Positions 14,113-23,134 are shown, counted from the stretch's first letter. The stretch: 37,547 nucleotides of DNA from Sulfurovum sp. (GCA_002733215.1 NVUY01000024.1:1-37547); one strand, 5' to 3'. The notes: a model not told the origin generated them from the letters alone. Made by a program: numbers and translations.

Positions 14113-16473
14113 ATGATGGGTACAGTGACTAAAGATGTCGTTTGTGGTATGGATACTTCAACAGAATCAAAATTTCATCTTGACCATGAGGGCGAAATAT
14201 ACTATTTTTGTTCTGACATTTGTCAGAATAAGTTTAATAAGAATCCTCAAGAGTATCTAGATGTACATGATGATGAAAACTGTACTTCGTGCAAACCTCT
14301 CTTTAAAGAGCATACACATGTCGATGAAAGCAAAAAAGAAAAAACTGTCGATAATGATGCTATGTACACCTGTCCTATGCATCCAGAAATTCAGCAAAAG
14401 GGGCCGGGAAGCTGCCCTAAATGTGGGATGGCACTAGAGCCAATGGTTGCTCAAGCAGGTGAAAAAGATACAGAAGAGTTAGATGATATGACCCGCCGTT
14501 TCAAGATAAGTGCCGTACTTGCTCTCCCCCTTTTCATCTTGGCAATGACAGCGGACTTAATGCCTTCGCTTTTACCTTCATGGCTAAATATGTCTCTCGT
14601 TCAGTGGATCATGTTTGCTCTTGCCACACCTGTAGTGCTTTGGGGAGGATGGTCGTTTTTTGTAAGAGGATACAACTCCGTAAAAACATGGAATCTAAAC
14701 ATGTTCACCCTCATTGCTTTGGGTGTAGGTGCAGCATACCTCTATAGTTTGGTAGCCCTCTTTATGCCTCAGGTATTTCCTCCTAAAATGCAATTTGACG
14801 GAGGCTTGGTGCATGTCTATTTTGAAGCTGCAGCAGTCATCGTGGCCTTAGTACTTTTAGGACAAGTGCTTGAACTGCGTGCCAGGTCAGAAACCAACAC
14901 TGCCATACAAATGCTTCTAGGACTTGCTCCAAACACTGCACGTATCGTAAGAGATAACGGTAGTGAAGAAGATATACCTTTAGAAGAAGTTCACGTAGGA
15001 GACATTTTACGCATACGTCCAGGAGACAAAATACCTGTGGACGGCATCGTGACAGAGGGTGAGAGTAACATAGATGAATCTATGGTCACAGGAGAGTCTA
15101 TAGCCGTCTCTAAAAAAGAGGGGGACAAAGTTATAGGTGCCACAGTCAATGCCAGCGGTTCACTGCTCATCAAGGCAGAAAAAATTGGAGCCGATACGTT
15201 GCTTTCCCAGATCGTAGATATGGTAGCCAATGCACAGAGATCCCGTGCACCTATACAAAAACTTGCAGATGTGGTGTCGGGCTATTTTGTTCCTATAGTT
15301 GTGTTGATAGCCATTTTGGCATTTATAGGCTGGTATGTATGGGGTCCTGAACCTCGTTTGGCATATGCTGTGGTCTCTGCTGTTGCGGTACTCATCATCG
15401 CCTGTCCTTGTGCTTTAGGTCTTGCTACACCTGTCTCCATCATGGTTGGTACAGGAAAAGGGGCTTCTATGGGTGTACTCATCAAAAATGCGGAAGCATT
15501 GGAAATACTCGAAAAAGTAGATACTTTGGTGGTAGATAAAACAGGAACCCTCACAGAGGGAAAACCTAAACTGGTTACAGTTGAGGTAGAAGAGGGTGTA
15601 GATGAAAATCTACTTTTAAAAGTCGTTGCAACACTGGAACAGTCCAGTGAACACCCTCTTGCAGAAGCCATTGTGGAAGGTGCACAAAGTAGAGGCATCA
15701 CACTTAGCAAAACAGAAGATTTTAACTCTGTAACAGGACAAGGTGTTACGGGTAAGGTAGATGGCGTGAAAGTAGCCATAGGGAATAGTAAACTTTTAGA
15801 AAGTCTAAGTATTGAAGTAAAAGACCTTCCAACAAGAGCTGAAGCCTACCAAAAAGAAGGGCAAACAGTCATGCTCATAGCATTAGATGGTAAAGCAGCA
15901 GGCATTATAGGTGTGATGGATCCCATTAAAGAAAGTACACCGGAAGCCATATCACAACTGCATGCGCAAGGTATAAAAGTAGTCATGCTCACAGGAGATA
16001 ACAAAACCACAGCCCAAGCAGTGGCAGCTAAACTTAACATAGACAGAGTACAAGCAGAAGTCTCTCCTGAAGAGAAGACTAAAGTAGTGGAGCAACTACA
16101 AGCTGAGGGTAAAGTGGTAGCGATGGCTGGTGATGGTGTAAACGATGCACCAGCTCTTGCGAAAGCGCATGTAGGTATTGCTATGGGAACCGGTACAGAT
16201 GTAGCCATGGAGAGTGCAGGCGTGACGCTGGTCAAAGGTGACCTTACAGGCATAGTCAGAGCGATCAAACTTAGTAGAGGCACGATGAAGAACATCCGGC
16301 AAAACCTTTTCTTTGCATTTATTTATAACTCTGTGGGCGTACCTATTGCAGCAGGTGTGCTGTACCCAGTATTTGGGATACTTCTCTCACCGGTTATCGC
16401 AGCAGCAGCGATGAGTTTTTCTTCGGTATCAGTCATAGCGAATTCACTAAGACTTAGAAATTTAAAATTGTAG
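14113..16473 (+). CDS. Cu+-exporting P1B-type ATPase
   Basis: A 786-residue P-type ATPase (CopA type). Order: YHS-type metal domain ([21 protein letters not shown], residues about 8-50), a CTSC pair, a heavy-metal-binding domain ([22 protein letters not shown], about 88-115), then eight membrane segments. The transport motif CPC lies near residue 431, the phosphorylated Asp in DKTGTLTEG near 475, the HP motif as SSEHPLAEA, and [10 protein letters not shown] near 673. CPC implies Cu(I) or Ag(I). The usual N-terminal GMTCxxC HMA domain is absent. Either ATG at 14113 or 14116 could be the start; the second has the better 6-nt spacing from GGA. The two-component genes follow after 38 bp, probably in the same transcript. 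Confidence 0.96.
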   Translation: MMGTVTKDVVCGMDTSTESKFHLDHEGEIYYFCSDICQNKFNKNPQEYLDVHDDENCTSCKPLFKEHTHVDESKKEKTVDNDAMYTCPMHPEIQQKGPGSCPKCGMALEPMVAQAGEKDTEELDDMTRRFKISAVLALPLFILAMTADLMPSLLPSWLNMSLVQWIMFALATPVVLWGGWSFFVRGYNSVKTWNLNMFTLIALGVGAAYLYSLVALFMPQVFPPKMQFDGGLVHVYFEAAAVIVALVLLGQVLELRARSETNTAIQMLLGLAPNTARIVRDNGSEEDIPLEEVHVGDILRIRPGDKIPVDGIVTEGESNIDESMVTGESIAVSKKEGDKVIGATVNASGSLLIKAEKIGADTLLSQIVDMVANAQRSRAPIQKLADVVSGYFVPIVVLIAILAFIGWYVWGPEPRLAYAVVSAVAVLIIACPCALGLATPVSIMVGTGKGASMGVLIKNAEALEILEKVDTLVVDKTGTLTEGKPKLVTVEVEEGVDENLLLKVVATLEQSSEHPLAEAIVEGAQSRGITLSKTEDFNSVTGQGVTGKVDGVKVAIGNSKLLESLSIEVKDLPTRAEAYQKEGQTVMLIALDGKAAGIIGVMDPIKESTPEAISQLHAQGIKVVMLTGDNKTTAQAVAAKLNIDRVQAEVSPEEKTKVVEQLQAEGKVVAMAGDGVNDAPALAKAHVGIAMGTGTDVAMESAGVTLVKGDLTGIVRAIKLSRGTMKNIRQNLFFAFIYNSVGVPIAAGVLYPVFGILLSPVIAAAAMSFSSVSVIANSLRLRNLKL

Positions 16474-16511
16474 TAAAATACTTAAGATGTAAAAAGAGGA
16501 TCTAAAGAAGA

Positions 16512-17165
16512 ATGAAAATATTACTGATGGAAGATGACCCCGTACTTGGGGACATTGTTACGGACTACCTACAACAATACTACACGACACACAGGGCTTT
16601 TGATTCAGCTGAGGCGCTGGAATTCATCGATGAAGGGTCGTATGATCTTTTTATCTTCGACATTAATGTTCCGGGTAAAAGCGGGATAGCACTGCTTGCA
16701 GAATTGAGAGACTTTAACGATACCACACCGGCTATCATCATTACAGCCTATGCAGATACGGTACACCTCAAAGAGAGTTTTGATGTCGGTGCACATGACT
16801 ACATCCGTAAACCTTTCGAGCTTGAAGAGTTGAGGCTTCGTATTGAGAAGAGTAAAATACTCTTCCACATAGAGCAGGAGGTGCCGGTGAAACTCAGTGA
16901 AAAATTGACTTATTATCCTAAAAAAAATATGGTGGGTGATGGAACGAATGAGATGAACCTGAGACCCAAAGAGTGTGAAATACTTGAGTATTTCATCGCA
17001 CATCCCCATAAACTCATCTCTCAAGATGAGTTGGTACAGAATATCTGGGAGTTTGATGCACTGCCAAGTGATGCCACTCTGCGTTCTTACATTCGAAACC
17101 TGCGTGAGGTGATAGGTGTGGAAAAGATCATTACGCAACGAGGGTTGGGATACCGGTATGAATGA
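16512..17165 (+). CDS. OmpR/CusR-type response regulator
   Basis: A 217-residue regulator: receiver domain (acidic E7, D8, D9; phospho-acceptor D50 in LFIFDINVPG; K101 in YIRKPF), then a winged-helix DNA-binding domain (LRPKECEILEYF, ending RGLGYRYE). It follows the Cu+ ATPase gene directly and overlaps its sensor kinase by 8 nt. OmpR-family dimers bind direct repeats about 11 bp apart, which is the architecture of the copper boxes in this window, so this is the best candidate for their activator. That link is an inference from spacing and gene context. Confidence 0.93.
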   Translation: MKILLMEDDPVLGDIVTDYLQQYYTTHRAFDSAEALEFIDEGSYDLFIFDINVPGKSGIALLAELRDFNDTTPAIIITAYADTVHLKESFDVGAHDYIRKPFELEELRLRIEKSKILFHIEQEVPVKLSEKLTYYPKKNMVGDGTNEMNLRPKECEILEYFIAHPHKLISQDELVQNIWEFDALPSDATLRSYIRNLREVIGVEKIITQRGLGYRYE

Positions 17166-18303
17166 CTTAGAAAAAAAATCTTTCTATTCCTTTTTAGGTC
17201 TCTATGTGGTCTCTTCTTTTCTTTTCATAGCTTTGGTAGGTTTTTGGTATTACAAGGCGCAAAAACATGCTCTGGAAAATGAAACCTACTACAAGCTTGA
17301 ACACCTTGCAGACAAAAAAGCAGGGGAGATAGTCATGGCACATATGCAGGGCAGTGCCACAAGAGAAATATCTGTTCCCGAGGATATAAAACTTGCACTT
17401 ATCGATAGCAAAGGAAACGTAGTGGAGGGAAACTTGGTCGAACCCGACATAAAGATAAAGCCGGGGTATTTCACTCTGAATGGTTACAATATTCTCATCT
17501 CTGACGCACCCAGAGAACATTTAAATATATCGTATGTTGTCGTGCAGTCCAATAGACTGAATGAAAAAGTGCAGGCATTAAAAGAGTCTGTATGGATCCT
17601 ATCGGTGTTTGCTTTTTTAGTCATAATAATCATTGCATGGGTACTCTCGAAGATTTTCATGAAACCTCTGAATAAACGTGTCATGCAGATAGAACGTTTT
17701 ATCAATGATGTGACCCATGAGCTCAATACACCCATCACCTCATTATCTATGTCTACCGACCAGGTATTAAAAGCGGGTGAATGTACACCAAAAACATTGA
17801 ACAATATATCCATAAGTACCAAACAACTCTATGATATTTACCGCTCGTTGACCTATTTGAACTTTAATCATAAAGAGGAGATCTCTGAGCCTCTGGATCT
17901 TAAAGAGGTATTGGAAAAGAGTATTGAGTATTACCGACCTTTGGCAGAGATAAAACGAATCGATTTTGAAGTAGACTTGGAAGAGACCAGATGTATTATT
18001 ACTACATCTCAGTTAACACTGCTCTTGGGGAATCTTATCGGCAATGCCATCAAATACTCTTCACCAAGATCAACCATAACCATTTCACTGAAAAACAGGG
18101 TTCTCAAGATCATAGATGAAGGCATAGGCATCGATCAGACAAAACAAAAAGAGATCTTTGAAAAGTTTAAGAGAGGTACAGACTATTCAGGTGGTTTTGG
18201 TGTAGGACTTAGTATTGTCAAAAGTATTTGTGATGAATATAACATTAAAATAGAGTTGGATTCACTGCTTGAAAAGGGGACAGAGTTTAGACTCTATTTA
18301 TAA
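17158..18303 (+). CDS. Sensor histidine kinase
   Basis: A 381-residue kinase: TM1 about 11-31, a small periplasmic sensor of roughly 110 residues with few Met or His, TM2 about 146-165, an H-box with H187 in FINDVTHELNTPITSL, then an HATPase domain (GNLIGNAIKYSS, DEGIGID, FGVGLSIVK). The start at ATG 17158 overlaps the regulator stop; a longer frame exists upstream but lacks sense, because TM1 would be displaced. It partners the preceding regulator. If the pair senses copper, the ligand site is not an obvious Met/His cluster. Confidence 0.9.
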   Translation: MNDLEKKSFYSFLGLYVVSSFLFIALVGFWYYKAQKHALENETYYKLEHLADKKAGEIVMAHMQGSATREISVPEDIKLALIDSKGNVVEGNLVEPDIKIKPGYFTLNGYNILISDAPREHLNISYVVVQSNRLNEKVQALKESVWILSVFAFLVIIIIAWVLSKIFMKPLNKRVMQIERFINDVTHELNTPITSLSMSTDQVLKAGECTPKTLNNISISTKQLYDIYRSLTYLNFNHKEEISEPLDLKEVLEKSIEYYRPLAEIKRIDFEVDLEETRCIITTSQLTLLLGNLIGNAIKYSSPRSTITISLKNRVLKIIDEGIGIDQTKQKEIFEKFKRGTDYSGGFGVGLSIVKSICDEYNIKIELDSLLEKGTEFRLYL

Positions 18304-18412
18304 GGAATCTGGAAATCAGTATGCATATAGGAATTATATACAAAAAGTGAGATAAGTAATATCTCCCGTGAAAAGATATTGGAAATGTTAAAGAAAAATG
18401 GATTGAAATAGC

Positions 18413-18940
18413 TTACGCCATCTCTTTCCCAAACTTCGCTTTTAACTTCGCCAACTTAGGCGGTATCACTGCCATGCAATACCCCTGCATAGAATTTTGA
18501 CGGTAGTAGTCCTGATGATACGCTTCAGCCGGGTAGTAGACATTTAGTGGTTCTATGGTTGTCACTATAGGATCAGCGTAGTCTTTTTGTGCCGCTTCCA
18601 TTGCTGCTTCGGCAGCCTCTTTTGTCTCTTCATCCGTGTAGAGGATCGTAGATCGGTATTGTGTTCCTCTGTCTGCACCTTGCTGGTTGAGTGTAGTAGG
18701 GTTGTGTACTGCAAAAAAGATATCCAGAAGGGTATCCGAGGTGATAATGCTGTTATCATAGCTGATCTTTATGACTTCCGCATGTCCTGTCTCTCCTGTA
18801 CAGATATCTCTGTAGGTGGGATCGAGCGTCTGCCCGTTTGCATAACCACTCTCCACCTCACTCACTCCTTTAAGCAGTTCAAATACTGCTTCTGTACACC
18901 AGAAACATCCGCCACCGACTATGAGTTCTTGTTTTGCCAT
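18413..18940 (-). CDS. msrA: Peptide methionine sulfoxide reductase MsrA
   Basis: A 175-residue enzyme reducing methionine-S-sulfoxide in proteins. The catalytic GGGCFWCTEAVF motif places the active Cys at position 12, with the family's GHAEVIKISYD and EAYHQDYY segments further on. Length is standard for the cytoplasmic single-domain form, with no signal peptide. It is divergent from trxC, whose product could regenerate it; the short shared intergenic region suggests co-regulation in oxidative stress. Confidence 0.97.
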   Translation of the reverse strand: MAKQELIVGGGCFWCTEAVFELLKGVSEVESGYANGQTLDPTYRDICTGETGHAEVIKISYDNSIITSDTLLDIFFAVHNPTTLNQQGADRGTQYRSTILYTDEETKEAAEAAMEAAQKDYADPIVTTIEPLNVYYPAEAYHQDYYRQNSMQGYCMAVIPPKLAKLKAKFGKEMA

Positions 18941-18990
18941 ATTGTTTTCCTTTGTTTTTTACAGAGTAGGTTTTTATTTACTTTATTTGC

Positions 18991-18996
18991 TATAAT
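18991..18996 (+). promoter_or_regulatory. -10 box of the trxC operon
   Basis: TATAAT preceded by TGC, an extended -10 form (TTGCTATAAT), lies 43 bp before the trxC start codon. No clear -35 is needed for this type. No copper box is present. Confidence 0.5.
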
Positions 18997-19039
18997 ACCT
19001 ATAAATCTAAAAACTAATCTAAATCCAGGAGCTTTTATC

Positions 19040-19468
19040 ATGAATGTAAACGTTGTATGCCCTCATTGTCTCAAAGTGAATCGTATTCCTAAAAAAGAGT
19101 CTTATGCAAAAGCGAACTGTGGTCAGTGTAAAAGATCTTTACTTGACAGTAAACCCATTTCGGTAGATGCAGATAAACTTGCTACTTTTTTAGCCAATTC
19201 TGATATCCCTGTCGTGGTAGATTTTTGGGCACCATGGTGTGGTCCCTGTAAGCAGATGGCACCTGCATATGAAGAAGTGGCTTTGACCATGCCTTTACAG
19301 GCACAATTCTTAAAAGTCAATACCGAGGAGCAGCAGGCACTTGGTGGACAGTATGGTATTCGCAGTATTCCAACATTGATCGTATTTAAGAATGCTAAGC
19401 CGGCCGATCAGCTCTCCGGAGCTTTGAGTGCCGCACGTTTGGAAAGTTGGGTAAAACAGTTTGTCTAA
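19040..19468 (+). CDS. trxC: Thioredoxin 2
   Basis: A 142-residue thioredoxin of the TrxC type. An N-terminal zinc ribbon with two CxxC pairs (VVCPHC, ANCGQC) precedes the thioredoxin fold with WCGPC and the cis-Pro loop SIPTLIVF. I chose ATG 19040, preceded by CAGGAGC, because the zinc ribbon starts immediately; the open frame upstream to 18587 overlaps msrA in antisense and is not protein-like. It reduces disulfides and may be tuned by oxidation of the zinc site. It is the first gene of an operon with a regulator, a kinase and a cytochrome. Confidence 0.96.
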   Translation: MNVNVVCPHCLKVNRIPKKESYAKANCGQCKRSLLDSKPISVDADKLATFLANSDIPVVVDFWAPWCGPCKQMAPAYEEVALTMPLQAQFLKVNTEEQQALGGQYGIRSIPTLIVFKNAKPADQLSGALSAARLESWVKQFV

Positions 19469-20132
19469 GATCCTTTTGCTTGAAGACGATGCAAATCTCA
19501 ATGAAACAGTTACAGAGTTCCTTGAAGATCAGGGATATGCTGTGGTCTCTGTGTATGACGGATATGAAGCGCAGGAGAAACTCTATGAGAGTAAGTATGA
19601 TCTGCTGCTTTTAGATGTCAATACCCCGGGTATCAATGGCTTTGACCTTTTAAAAGAAGCGAGAAAGGGTGATGTGCTTGCCCCTGCGATCTTCATTACT
19701 TCTTTAAATTCGGTGGATGATCTGGAAAAAGGTTTTGCAAGTGGCTGTGACGACTACATCCGCAAACCTTTTGTCCTGAAAGAACTTCATATACGGATCG
19801 AGACACTGCTCAGACGCGGCTTTTTTCATGAAACTAAAGAAGTAATAGAGATTTCAAAAAATATTGCTTATGATATCAAAAACAATGCGCTTATCATCGA
19901 GGGTGAAACGGTCTCTTTGGGGCACAAAGAGTCTAAACTTCTTAAACTGTTTATGAAAACAGAAGGGCAGGTAGTAGCCCATAAGCGTATCTATGACCAT
20001 TTGTGGGACTATGATGAAGAACCAAGTGATACAGCACTTCGTACCTACATTAAGAACCTGCGTAAAATCATAGGCAAGGAAAGAATTGTTAGTATCAAAA
20101 AACAAGGCTACAAATTCACTGCTGAAAAGTGA
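19461..20132 (+). CDS. OmpR-type response regulator, trxC operon
   Basis: A 223-residue regulator: receiver with D9, D10, phospho-acceptor D52 (LLLLDVNTPG) and K102 (YIRKPF), then a winged helix ending KKQGYKFTAEK. It starts with TTG at 19461, overlapping the trxC stop by 8 nt, so translation is coupled. The sequence is clearly related to the regulator at 16512 (shared PSDxxLRxYIxNLRxxIG), indicating duplication of the system. Its targets are unknown; it could recognise the same or a similar direct repeat. Confidence 0.9.
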   Translation: MSKILLLEDDANLNETVTEFLEDQGYAVVSVYDGYEAQEKLYESKYDLLLLDVNTPGINGFDLLKEARKGDVLAPAIFITSLNSVDDLEKGFASGCDDYIRKPFVLKELHIRIETLLRRGFFHETKEVIEISKNIAYDIKNNALIIEGETVSLGHKESKLLKLFMKTEGQVVAHKRIYDHLWDYDEEPSDTALRTYIKNLRKIIGKERIVSIKKQGYKFTAEK

Positions 20133-21273
20133 GAAAAAGTCTCTTCTTAGATTTCTGACACTGTATGTGGCGATGGTCATCATCATTATCACGTTATTTT
20201 CGCTTTTCTACTATCAAAGTCAGGAGAAGCTGATGCTTGCAGAGCAGCGGGCTACACTGACAAAGTATGCTTATATCCAAACCAAAAGATTAAAAGTATT
20301 ACACCATTTTTTTGATGACCGAACAGTGTATCCCCGTGATCCCCGTTTCAAGTCTGCTATCTATGACCTGGAATACATAAAGATATTTTCTCTTTTAGAG
20401 AATGAGAATATACATTTTGATAAAGAGATCTATATCAATAAAGGAACTATACATTTTGTTAAAAGTTTAGATGACTTTTATCTGGGTACGAAATATCTTA
20501 TTTTAGAAGTGCCGGACAGTGGTGCATGGAGAGGGGAGAGTTGGAAAAACATCCTAGGATATGGCTTTTTTGCATTTTTATTTTTTATGCTCTTTGGACT
20601 CTATCTTGCCAAACTCTTTCTCAAACCCATGCGCGATTCTATTGTACTTCTTGACAGGTTCATTAAAGATACCACACATGAACTCAACACGCCACTTTCC
20701 GCCATACTGGCAAACATCGAGATGATGGACAGGGATGTCATGGTGGAAAAAAATAAAATAAAACTGACACGTATCAACATTGCAGCTAAAACAGTTTCGG
20801 TACTCTATCAGGATCTGACTTATCTTACCCTCGAACAGGAAAAAGAGAATCATGATGAAGAGATAGAGATCAAAGACCTTATCCATGACAGAGCAGAATA
20901 CTTTATGATCCTGGCAGAATCCAAACAACTAGAGTGCAGTTTGGATCTCGATGATGCCACGATCATTATAGACAGACGCAAGTTTACCAGAGTGATAGAT
21001 AATCTCATCTCCAACGCGATCAAATATAATAAACGCAATGGTACAGTGGGGATTATACTGAGAGAAGGCATGCTGGTCATTTGGGATACAGGTATAGGGA
21101 TCAATGAGGGAAAAATACCTTATATGTTTGATCGATATATGAGGTTTAATCAAAGTCAAGGTGGTTTCGGTCTGGGGTTGAGTATCGTAAAAAATATTCT
21201 GGATGAATATTATATCTCCATAAATGTGGAGTCAACAGAGAATAAAGGAACAAGGATGATATTAAAATGGTGA
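20086..21273 (+). CDS. Sensor histidine kinase, trxC operon
   Basis: A 395-residue kinase with TM1 about 25-43, a periplasmic sensor of roughly 110 residues, TM2 about 157-175, H198 in FIKDTTHELNTPLSAI and an ATPase domain (DNLISNAIKYN, DTGIGIN, GGFGLGLSIVK). No ATG or GTG lies near the expected start. The TTG at 20086 has AAGGA 6 nt upstream and is the best candidate, giving an unusually long 47-nt overlap with the regulator. Alignment with the paralogous kinase at 17158 would instead place the start near the CTG codons at 20119-20122. It shares the EKKS..FL.LYV opening with that kinase. Confidence 0.88.
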   Translation: MLVSKNKATNSLLKSEKKSLLRFLTLYVAMVIIIITLFSLFYYQSQEKLMLAEQRATLTKYAYIQTKRLKVLHHFFDDRTVYPRDPRFKSAIYDLEYIKIFSLLENENIHFDKEIYINKGTIHFVKSLDDFYLGTKYLILEVPDSGAWRGESWKNILGYGFFAFLFFMLFGLYLAKLFLKPMRDSIVLLDRFIKDTTHELNTPLSAILANIEMMDRDVMVEKNKIKLTRINIAAKTVSVLYQDLTYLTLEQEKENHDEEIEIKDLIHDRAEYFMILAESKQLECSLDLDDATIIIDRRKFTRVIDNLISNAIKYNKRNGTVGIILREGMLVIWDTGIGINEGKIPYMFDRYMRFNQSQGGFGLGLSIVKNILDEYYISINVESTENKGTRMILKW

Positions 21274-21611
21274 AGAGATTAGGTTTGTTATTTATATCTT
21301 TGATCTTACTACTCTCTCAGGCAGAGGCAAAAGATACTTATGAACGTTATTGTGTTGACTGTCACAAAGAGCTTCCTACCTCTCTGCAGCGCATGTTCAT
21401 GCACTATCTTCTTGTTTACGGTGGTGAACAAAATATGAAGGCAGGATTAAAACATTATTTGAAATATCCTATCAAGGAGATCTCTGTTATGTCAGAGCTG
21501 TTTATCAATAGTTATGGGATCAAGGATAAAACAACATTAAGTGATAGGCAGATAGAGGAAGCATTGGATATTTATTGGAATAAGTTTAAGGTAATTGATA
21601 AGTTGAAGTAG
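21267..21611 (+). CDS. Small monohaem cytochrome c-like protein
   Basis: A 114-residue protein with a Sec signal peptide (LGLLFISLILLLSQAEA) and one haem c motif, CVDCH, close to the mature N-terminus. The rest is helical with several Met that could be the axial ligand (MFMHYLL, VMSELF). It overlaps the kinase gene by 7 nt and so belongs to the trxC-regulator-kinase operon, where it could be an electron-transfer or redox-sensing partner. The exact family is not recognised. Confidence 0.75.
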   Translation: MVKRLGLLFISLILLLSQAEAKDTYERYCVDCHKELPTSLQRMFMHYLLVYGGEQNMKAGLKHYLKYPIKEISVMSELFINSYGIKDKTTLSDRQIEEALDIYWNKFKVIDKLK

Positions 21612-21670
21612 TTACAATATCCTAATACCCCTGGACAAGGTTATCTTATAAAACGATAAAAGGAAGAACA

Positions 21671-21991
21671 ATGAAGAGATTAATAACTGTACTTACACTA
21701 GTAGCATTTTCTATGATGAGTACCCCTACGATGGCAACAGCAAATGTTAAAAAAGGGCAGAAGATCTTTAAGAAGAAGTTTCGTAAATATTGCAGGTTTT
21801 CTGGTGTGAAGTTTGCCAGAAACCATACTCAGGATGAATGGGAAGAAATTTATGATGACGGTAAATTTAAGAAAGAGGCAAAAAGAATATGCCCACGATT
21901 AAAAGTCAATAAGATCAAAGCAGCCTGGTGGGAAGATGTGTATGAGTTTTCCTATAAGTATGCCAGTGATGGTGTCGTTCCAAAGTGTTGA
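21671..21991 (+). CDS. Three-cysteine secreted protein, paralogue 1
   Basis: A 106-residue protein with a signal peptide (to about ATA). The mature part begins NVKKGQKIFKKKF, the opening typical of small cytochromes c, but contains no CxxCH. Instead three Cys stand at fixed places: YCRFSG, RICPRL and the last residue. HTQDEWEEI and FSYKYASD are shared with the paralogues at 22116 and 23135. It looks like a cytochrome-c-derived protein that lost haem attachment. This copy is very basic. Function unknown. Confidence 0.75.
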   Translation: MKRLITVLTLVAFSMMSTPTMATANVKKGQKIFKKKFRKYCRFSGVKFARNHTQDEWEEIYDDGKFKKEAKRICPRLKVNKIKAAWWEDVYEFSYKYASDGVVPKC

Positions 21992-22008
21992 TCTTTATGT
22001 AACTTCCT

Positions 22009-22042
22009 GAAGCAGTAGTTTACATACTGCTTCTAATTTTCT
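22009..22042 (+). terminator. Intrinsic terminator after paralogue 1
   Basis: Arms GAAGCAGTA and TACTGCTTC (9 bp, loop of 7) are followed by TAATTTTCTC. It stands 18 bp after the stop codon. Confidence 0.75.
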
Positions 22043-22115
22043 CACATATTTTATACTTCACAATACTTTCACAATTTCATGCTATTATACATTATCTTAA
22101 ATATAAAGGATAATA

Positions 22116-22430
22116 ATGACTAAAATGACTAAACTTGCAGTCGCAGTTTTGCTTGGGTTGACTTTACTTTCATCAACTGCTTCAGCAGATGTAAAGAAAG
22201 GGCAAAAGATCTATCTCAAGAAGTTAAAAGCTGCTTGTGGTTTTTCCGGAGCAAAATTTGCACACCAACACACTCAGGATGAGTGGGAAGCTATTAAGGG
22301 ATCAGGGAAGTTTGCTGCTGAAGTAAAAAAACTTTGTCCTAAATCTCAATTGAAAGAGAAGTACGTTCAGGATGTATACGATTTTGCTTATGAGTATGCA
22401 AAAGATTCAGGAAATGTACCATCTTGTTAA
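22116..22430 (+). CDS. Three-cysteine secreted protein, paralogue 2
   Basis: A 104-residue protein with a signal peptide ending STASA. The mature part is DVKKGQKIYLKKLKAACGFSG, then HTQDEWEAIKGSGKF, LCPKS, and a terminal SC. Cys spacing matches the copies at 21671 and 23135. No haem motif is present. A promoter-like TATTAT lies about 30 bp upstream, so it is probably transcribed on its own. Confidence 0.75.
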   Translation: MTKMTKLAVAVLLGLTLLSSTASADVKKGQKIYLKKLKAACGFSGAKFAHQHTQDEWEAIKGSGKFAAEVKKLCPKSQLKEKYVQDVYDFAYEYAKDSGNVPSC

Positions 22431-22550
22431 GTTCTAATTAATAGGGTATTAAGTTAAATCACTATATTATTTTAAACATGATTAAATCAGAGGGATTGAT
22501 TACTACGATAAGATGTAATTGATAGAAATTATTAAATAAAAGGAATTAAA

Positions 22551-22847
22551 ATGAAAAAATTTGCAATCACAATGTTACTTGCTGGATCTACACTACTTAT
22601 GGCTGATGGTGCTGCTGCTTATGCTAAATGTGCAGGTTGTCATGGTGCTAACGGTGAAAAATCTGGACTTGGTAAATCAGCGATCATTACAGGTCAGGAT
22701 GCTGCTAAAACTGTAGAGCAACTTAACGGTTACAAAGCTGGTACACTTAACCTACACGGTATGGGTGGTCTTATGAAAGGTCAAGTAGCATCTATGGACG
22801 AAGCTTCTATTAAAGCGGTTGCAGATTACATTGCAGCAATGAAATAA
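22551..22847 (+). CDS. Cytochrome c class I (c553-like)
   Basis: A 98-residue periplasmic electron carrier. A Sec signal peptide (to about LLMA) is followed by YAKCAGCHGANGE, the haem c site with His ligand, and HGMGGLMKGQVASM supplies candidate Met axial ligands. The length is typical of the small soluble cytochrome c553 that donates electrons to cbb3 oxidase in Campylobacterota. It has its own ribosome site (AAAGGAA) and a downstream hairpin, so it is monocistronic. Confidence 0.92.
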   Translation: MKKFAITMLLAGSTLLMADGAAAYAKCAGCHGANGEKSGLGKSAIITGQDAAKTVEQLNGYKAGTLNLHGMGGLMKGQVASMDEASIKAVADYIAAMK

Positions 22848-22860
22848 TCCTTTCCATCTT

Positions 22861-22884
22861 TTCAAAAGCCTTTTGGCTTTTGAA
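22861..22884 (+). terminator. Hairpin after the cytochrome c gene
   Basis: Arms TTCAAAAGCC and GGCTTTTGAA pair perfectly over 10 bp with loop TTTT, 13 bp after the stop codon. The T-run follows only about 15 bp later, so termination strength is uncertain. Confidence 0.65.
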
Positions 22885-23055
22885 ACCTCCCAATACTTTC
22901 TCTTTTTAAATTTAAACTCTACTAATGTACATTCTCATTGTTATCGTAGTGAACAATAGACCATCTTTGCGATATATCATAAAATAAGAGTTAAATGTTT
23001 AGGGAAGTTTGTTGGATACCCATCAGAGGGGGCATTATTATTAACTTTTTGGAGC

Positions 23056-23093
23056 AGGGACTTTAGTCCCATGAAGACGGGACTAAAGTCCCT
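23056..23093. repeat. REP/REPIN-like inverted repeat
   Basis: Arms AGGGACTTTAGTCCC and GGGACTAAAGTCCCT are exact reverse complements, 8 bp apart, and each arm is itself nearly palindromic (GGGACT..AGTCCC). This composite symmetry in an intergenic region is typical of REP-derived elements moved by RAYT transposases. The surrounding 22885-23134 otherwise shows no gene. Confidence 0.65.
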
Positions 23094-23134
23094 ACCCCTT
23101 GTAATGAGTTTGTCTTAGATGAGTTTGCCTTAGA

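Noticed and set aside
15282..16302. Several antisense open frames inside the Cu+ ATPase gene
   Set aside because: They are low-complexity Ser/Thr/Pro-rich translations caused by codon usage of the real gene, with no ribosome sites.
18304..18412. Short open frame after the first kinase, ending ISREKILEMLKKNGLK
   Set aside because: It has no start codon or ribosome site and is under 30 residues. It may be a remnant of a lost gene, but nothing supports a family.
18587..19039. Long upstream extension of the trxC frame
   Set aside because: It overlaps msrA in antisense and the translated sequence is not protein-like. The TrxC zinc ribbon begins right at the ATG 19040 with its own ribosome site.
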